This document shows, in pieces, positions 59,060 through 64,000 of a DNA stretch of 64,000 nucleotides. Below the pieces are notes generated by a model that did not search any database, had not been told where the DNA came from, and worked only from the letters and a program-made list of their open reading frames with translations. Origin of the DNA: Holothuria scabra (lineage: Eukaryota; Echinodermata; Holothuroidea; Aspidochirotida; Holothuriidae); NCBI GenBank assembly GCA_037179385.1, contig CM074195.1:6308938-6372937 (forward strand), written 5' to 3'. Position numbers and translations under genes: made by a program. How positions within the stretch are numbered: the stretch's first letter is position 1; every line of letters begins with the position of its first letter.

Positions 59060-59398
59060 TTAAACCAGTGCCTGCTTACCCAGTAGTTGAAGGATGCACC
59101 AATCAACATGACTGCGTACTTGAAGTTGATCGAAGTGGTAACTTGACATGTTACATAATGGGAATCAGACCACAAGTTGAGCTGGAGTGGAAAGTTACCA
59201 AAGACAGTTATCAAGAAGTATCTTTCTCCGATTCATTTTACAACATTTCCCCAAGTGAAGGTGGAAAGTTTAACATGACGCTTATTTCGTTTTTCAATAT
59301 AACTAAAACCTTTGCAACAGTCGAATGTGGAGTTTTCGGAAGAGGCAGTGACATTTTCTCCGAGTTACATTCAAGCGTGAATTTGCGTCCTGTTCAGG
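59060..59398 (+). CDS. Ig-receptor gene, exon 4: canonical Ig domain with extra Cys pair
   Basis: The exon of 339 bases lies between CTTATCTACAG (ending 59059) and the donor GTAATT (59399), again phase 1-1. It encodes KPVPAYPVVEGCTNQHDCVL, then GNLTCYIMGIRP, VELEWKV, FNMTLISFFNITK and TVECGVFG. It has the B-strand Cys (LTC), core Trp (LEW) and F-strand Cys (VEC) of a normal Ig fold, plus an extra CX5C pair near the N-terminus. Four sequons (NLT, NIS, NMT, NIT) indicate an extracellular domain. It is not closely similar to exons 2 and 3. No transmembrane or tail exon was found in the remaining 4.6 kb; the gene either ends outside the window or its last exons are too short for me to see. Confidence 0.85.
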
Positions 59399-59979
59399 GT
59401 AATTCTTTTACAAAATCATATTTAGCGTCTGTTTGTTTAGCTGGAATTAAAGATAGATGATATTAATTCGCAATGATTTCTTAGCTGACAAAACTGCACT
59501 CAATACAAGTGTGATGTGTATTTTATAAATCTTGAAGGTAAGAGCTGCCCCCCCCCCCCCGCTTACTGGAAAACCATTCTGAAGCACTAGCTTAATATCA
59601 GAATTTTCCTCTCATTTCTCTGCAAAGTATCCTTCATCATATTTTTAGACTTCAGTATTGCATATTTAGGGTAACCGAAGCAGTAAATTTCATATTTGAA
59701 GAGAAAAGTGTTGTCACATGACTCTCAGCAGCCAATCATGAAACAGGACAATCTACTACACTACTTCAAGTTGGAGTGACTGCTTCTGCCTTTAAGGTTT
59801 GCGCATAAAGTCTGATATTAGTTGCATGTTATGAACAAATTTGTCTATGTCACGATCTACATAGTAGTCGGCAGGTCTGCATGTATCTCCGTCACTGACC
59901 ATTTCTAAAAATTCTTCAAATTATATAACTACCTAATGTACCTGCCTGCCACCCCCCCCCCCCCAAAAAAAAAAAATCC
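59399..59979. other. Downstream of exon 4; no exon recognised
   Basis: AT-rich sequence with C-runs at about 59549-59561 and 59950-59964. I see no transmembrane-encoding segment between an AG and a GT in phase 1. Confidence 0.35.
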
Positions 59980-60310
59980 ATGAGATTATTCCAATGGGAA
60001 GTGTTGCACTTTTCGTGGCCGGGCCGGGAATGCAAGATTACTCATGGGAATTGCACGGGAAGCAAACAATCCACATGGAAGTTTACCATGGGAAATGTAT
60101 TACTTCGCATGGACTTCCAGAGGGAAATGAACATTTCCCACGGGAAGCTTTTTCATTTACTTCACATGGAAAGTTGGTGTCTGCCCTGGGAAGAAGTTCG
60201 CATCTCATGGGTATGATAGTTCCCATGGTGTACTTTAGTTTCTCACGGGGAAGTGCTAATTCCCCACGGAATAAGTATCAAGTCCCATTGGAACTTTTAG
60301 TTTTCTATAG
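59980..60310. repeat. Cluster of CATGGGAA/TTCCCAYGG dyads (b)
   Basis: More than a dozen copies of YGGGAA or its complement occur in about 330 bp, including the near-palindrome TTCCCACGGGAA at 60135-60146, CATGGGAA at several sites and TTCCCATGG near 60218. Open frames over it (60-115 codons) are enriched in HG, SHGK and PREA by the repeat and are not considered genes. Confidence 0.7.
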
Positions 60311-60536
60311 GAAATACGAAAGATGTGGACTCTGCAATTAATTTACCCCCTTGACCTCACAGCTATGCCTACATTGAAAAATAATATTATTTTAACTTTG
60401 ATTTTGGGATACAACTTTTTACAAAAGTTACAGAAGTCAATGATAGGCTATGTAACTGATTTCACTCTTATAAGTTGCAAGGTTTGTTAGACAGGTTTGT
60501 TAGAAATGTTCAGATATCCTTACATTATACCGGCTA

Positions 60537-60730
60537 ACCTTCTCGGCCTTTTGGTTAAAACCATGTGTAGTATCTGTTCTTACAGGCCATAATGTAAATG
60601 GTCTGAGGGCCGTGAGGTTGGTCAAGTATTGTCCTTCAGTGGGCCTAATAGCTTCTTTGGGAAGCAGTTAAAGTTTTGGTTCCTCGAATGGCTCTTTGCC
60701 AGAGGGTTAGAAAGACTTAAGATAAAGTAT
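60537..60730 (+). mobile_element. U2 snRNA-derived retroposon (SINE-like)
   Basis: The first 46 bases contain TTCTCGGCCTTTTGG and then GTGTAGTATCTGTTCTTA, matching the 5' end of U2 snRNA (including the GUAGUA branch-point recognition element) with about four differences over 43 positions. From about 60583 the sequence departs from U2. The 3' part contains GCTTCTTTGGGAAGC, TTTTGGTTCCTC and GGCTCTTTGCCAGAGGGTT, related to the body of the SINE at 36590-36755. This indicates a SINE-like chimera rather than a U2 gene. No A-tail or target duplication is clear. Confidence 0.75.
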
Positions 60731-62749
60731 TTAGTTGACAGGTAGGCCTGATAACTATTATTTTGATACAATACATAATTTTCGAGTTGTTTTTTAAAGC
60801 ACACTATGCTTCGAGCCATTGGATTTAGCTCTATAGTAGCCTAATATTAATATTAGGGTAAATTTAAGGCAGATCAGTGAATTTCCCTCACACTTTTGTT
60901 TTTTTCATTCGTTCCTTTTTTTTTGGGGGGGGGGAATGTATTCCCAAGTGTGTGTAGGCCTGTGCATATTTTTTTACAATACGTGTCAGGTTGTTTTGGA
61001 AGAGCGAGACTGATCACAGCTCGTAGCTTCCATAATTGCGGCAGTGCGCACATATCCTAAACTTGGATGAATACACTATTCTGTCGGCGCTGTCGTCTTT
61101 TGAAGTGCCTACATTCTTGCCCTACAAATAACAACACAGTGAACACACTGTATAACCTGTTCAATTGAAGTACTATTTAAAGTGAACAGTGTGCACCTGA
61201 GAAGCTTCTATTGTGATCGGGTTGATCAGCTATATGTAGATAAGCGTGGGCTTTTCAAATGTACACAGTCCCATTGTTAGGGCACTGCCAGAACGATCCC
61301 ACATTTGAGACTAGAACTTTACATTCTGGGAATGAAGCAAACAAAGTTAACAAAGCGGCCTTGTAGAAATAGGGCTGTGTACTTGCAGCCTCCTCCATTT
61401 GTAATTGTACGGCCGCTCTTACCACACCACGTTATCAAAGGATGTGAAAGAGAATAACCTTCTATTTTCCTGTCACGGTCGATGTGGTGAATCATCCATT
61501 CGGAGTGCAATGATGCGTGAAATGATAGTTTAACTCATGGTTTGCACGATACAGATAAACAGAGTGCTTGGAGACAAACTGAACAGTCAGAAAAAATTTC
61601 GTACTAGGACCTACATCATCCAGCCAATGAAGCATTTTCAATGCCTTATTATATGTGAAAAGTATGCTTCATTTTGAAGGAAGTGCTACCAATTCTGCAT
61701 GTAGTTAAACCATATTCTGCAGCACCGAAGAAGAAATGGTCTCTTTAACTATCAACTTGAACTTACTGTTTTTATTTTTGGTGACGAACGCATGGACTCT
61801 TGGACATAATAGCTTTCAGTGAGAAAAAGATGGGAGAATAAAGTTGAATGTGAAACTAGGACAACAGATAAACTATGCATCCACACAACTTGAACGTGCA
61901 TTAATATACCGGACCATACAATTTAGTGTACATTCGGTAGAAGCGCACTGTTCAATAAGGTTTTTTTCGATTGGCTGTTGCCATTGTATTGTATGGATTG
62001 TGTTTTTGTTCGAGTTGGGGATAAGGTTTGAAATTAGGGTTATCGTTAGCCAGTAAGAAAAATTCTTGTTAAACAGACTGAGTGCGCATCGCCCCTGTAG
62101 ATTTGCTTTTTCAGTGTTACGTATTTTCATGTATGCAACAATTATCGGTACATAAAAATATGATGAAAGGGGGAAATGAAAGGCATAATAAGGGATATGG
62201 CTATGCATGTTCTTCAGCTTGGAGATCTAAAGGACCATGCTGTTTCTATTGCGGTAAAAAAGTTGATTTTCTAACCTCAGTAATCTATTGTTCAACTGAG
62301 GTATATCAAGTTTCCAAACCTACTGCTGGAGGTCTATTATTACCACTTCACCGAGCTCCTAGTCCACTTAGGTTGCAAAAAATTTCACAGTTCTTTGGGC
62401 AAGATTGTAATCAAAACCCCCTCTATGTGCTCTGCATACTGTGGCTAGGGTCTCTTGACTTGGATTAAATGTCTTTGCATGGAGTATTAATGTCTGTCAA
62501 TCATCAAATTGTGTAATTGGGCAAGGAAGGAAATCAATTGCAATTTTTTACCGCAACCATTACATCATGACTGCTGCAATCAAGAAAAGGGCTGTGCGAT
62601 ACCAATGGTAATAATTTTATAGACAGTGGTGTCCATGCAGCATGGTCACTACCGAGTGTGTGTTCAAATGGATTTTCCATGAATTGCCAATTCAAAAGGA
62701 CACATCAGAAGAACCTGTACGTGATGACAGTTACGAGGCCAAACTCACA
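60731..62749. other. No gene seen (2.0 kb)
   Basis: AT-rich DNA. A short ATG frame with a hydrophobic start (about 61736-61822) ends in TGA without a usable donor. Open frames 61844-62468 were examined as possible transmembrane exons and not supported. Confidence 0.35.
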
Positions 62750-62835
62750 TGGCAAACCCCCACGTGAGGCATTCAAAGCGAGAAGCATTCCTCGTAGGAA
62801 GTATTCCCAAAGGGAAGCACTCCCCGTGCTTTACT
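62750..62835. repeat. Cluster of TTCC/GGAA dyads (c)
   Basis: CATTCCTCGTAGGAAG, TATTCCCAAAGGGAAG and CACTCCCCGTG occur in succession, together with a CACGTG (62761-62766). The motif style is as in clusters a and b. Confidence 0.5.
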
Positions 62836-62978
62836 GTACATGCTAAATGTTACATATTAAATGATTGGCTTCCACAGTGGAAAACAAAGGTCACTTGGGG
62901 TAGCGACTCTTCAAAGGTTGAAATCCTATGAGTACGTATAGCCTGATCGAGTATCTTATGCGTTATAAAAACTTCAAG

Positions 62979-63607
62979 CAGTGGCGTAGCTACAGGGGGC
63001 CGGGGGTCCCCTGGCTCGAAATGGTGAAAAATTCGGAAACTTGCCATTTCAGACACCAGATCACTGCAAGGGGATTTTACCAACTTTTTCTTCATAAAAT
63101 TCTGAATGCTTTCCAATAAAAGCTTCATGTATGTGTAATTACTTGTTAAAAACAGGCAAAATTTTCTGCGCGCTTCGCGATCACCAAATTGCAATTTCTA
63201 ATGCAGTAAGTGGGCCCTCATAAATAAGTCTAGTGGTAAGTATTTCCCGAACCGCTGCTGTGCCATTTAGGCTCTAGGTTTTCTTCAATAAAGGCTCTAA
63301 ATTTTGGAATAATTTGTCTAAATATCTTCAGTCGACGAGCTATCACGGATATATGTTAATAGGAAGCGTAGATTCGTCAATCGTCCGCAAATGTTCAAGT
63401 TTCCTTATAGAAAACCCCAAATTTTAACTATACTTTGCAGTTCATGCTCTATATTTTCAAATTGGCCTATTTGTTTAAAAGAACTCTCATTTTCGGCACG
63501 CTCGGCGAGCTGCAAAGTACATTCCTAGTTTTGACACTCTAGAAAAAATCGGAAAATTTGGGTGCTTGGTACCCCTCCCTCTCGAAAAAAATTTAGCAAC
63601 GGCACTG
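62979..63607. mobile_element. Non-autonomous hAT element with perfect 8-bp TSD
   Basis: The left end CAGTGGCGTAGCTA and the complemented right end CAGTGCCGTTGCTA match at 12 of 14. Perfect octamers ACTTCAAG flank it (62971-62978 and 63608-63615). The 629-bp interior contains GCGCGCTTCGCGA and CGCTCGGCGAGC palindromic patches but no transposase. It is a MITE mobilised in trans by a hAT transposase. Confidence 0.9.
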
Positions 63608-63615
63608 ACTTCAAG

Positions 63616-64000
63616 TCAAGAAGTTTCATTCTTCCAGCCATCCCTTGAACTGCCCGTCACTGCTATTCACCACCTGCTACCGCATTAACATAATCAGACA
63701 ATTACTACTATTAATAGACAGTGAAAACCCACAACGAACGATCTTCTGTTGGAAGTTATCAATAAACCAGTGATTTTTAACACCTTGTGAACAGATCTCA
63801 CATATAGGGAGCGGGAGACTGGGGGTGATAGCCCCCAAGCGAAAAATGAGGGGCCGGAAGCATGCTTCAGCCCCCACTTTCTCGGTCAGAAAACCCCCTT
63901 TATCACTTTTCCAAATCTCAGAAAGTGAAAACTTTTGGGCGCGCTCCGGGCGCCGCAAAATGCGATGTAACTTGCATTTATGCTCGCTCATAAATCAGTT
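63616..64000. other. Window end; probable partial transposon-like element
   Basis: From about 63807 the sequence shows GGGAGACTGGGGGTGATAGCC, CCCCC runs and GGGCGCGCTCCGGGCGCCGC, in the style of the GC-patch MITEs at 1095, 43363 and 62979. Neither end is visible with certainty. A minus-strand open frame (63677-63991) is an overlap with this element. Confidence 0.35.

Noticed and set aside
59980..60341. Overlapping 78- and 115-codon open frames
   Set aside because: They result from the dense GGGAA/TTCCC repeat. Both frames are open because the repeat lacks stops, not because of coding constraint.
60537..60582. Functional U2 snRNA gene
   Set aside because: Homology stops after about 46 bases. 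The Sm site and 3' stem-loops of U2 are absent.
61736..61822. Short ORF with a hydrophobic start as first exon of another secreted-protein gene
   Set aside because: It reaches TGA after 28 codons and has no donor in a phase matching any nearby exon.
61844..62056. Candidate transmembrane exon of the Ig gene
   Set aside because: A hydrophobic segment exists in one frame, but no phase-1 acceptor and donor frame it.

Overview
The window is nuclear DNA of an animal: long AT-rich non-coding stretches, GT-AG introns with phase-1 immunoglobulin (Ig) exons, LINE and SINE retroposons, and hAT-type DNA transposons. Together with the many TAGGCCTA/TAGGCTA-rich stretches and the style of the Ig exons, this suggests a marine invertebrate deuterostome. 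An echinoderm, perhaps a sea cucumber, is my best guess at low confidence. There is no operon structure and no intact single-exon gene.

The one convincing host gene lies on the + strand at 48.3-59.4 kb. It consists of a signal-peptide exon (48331-48382) and three Ig-like exons (54515-54835, 56028-56348, 59060-59398). All junctions are phase 1, so the four pieces join in frame. The first two Ig exons are exactly equal in length and about 45% identical, so they are tandem duplicates. Both keep a B-strand Cys, an extra upstream Cys and the core Trp but lack the usual F-strand Cys. The third has a canonical Cys-Trp-Cys core plus an extra Cys pair. The 3' part of the gene (membrane anchor or tail) was not found.

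The rest is largely mobile DNA. (1) A degraded autonomous hAT transposon at 10.0-13.75 kb carries a broken DUF4371/ZMYM1-type transposase. (2) A 2.7-kb hAT element at 15.5-18.2 kb holds a nested, antisense LINE remnant. (3) Three or more short non-autonomous elements have hAT-like ends, two with perfect 8-bp target-site duplications (TSDs; 43.4-44.7 and 63.0-63.6 kb). (4) A nearly full ORF2 of an L1/Tx1-like LINE lies at 25.8-30.05 kb. (5) A CR1-like LINE remnant lies at 33.6-35.6 kb. (6) A tRNA-derived SINE (40.3 kb) and a poly(A) SINE (36.6 kb) both have clear TSDs, and a U2-snRNA-headed retroposon lies at 60.5 kb.

The most unusual dispersed component is a family of about 150-bp units, with seven copies or fragments on both strands. 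Each unit centres on four AGGTCA-like half-sites in a DR1-DR4-DR4 layout, the consensus of nuclear-receptor response elements. One copy sits in intron 1 of the Ig gene and has itself been interrupted by a 1.7-kb insertion and a 387-bp MITE (miniature inverted-repeat element). Smaller structures include a 317-bp tandem duplication, two arrays of a GGTACG hexamer sharing the same interruptions, a long (TA)n, and three clusters of TTCC/GGAA dyads downstream of and within the Ig gene. The stretches between these features gave no recognisable gene.
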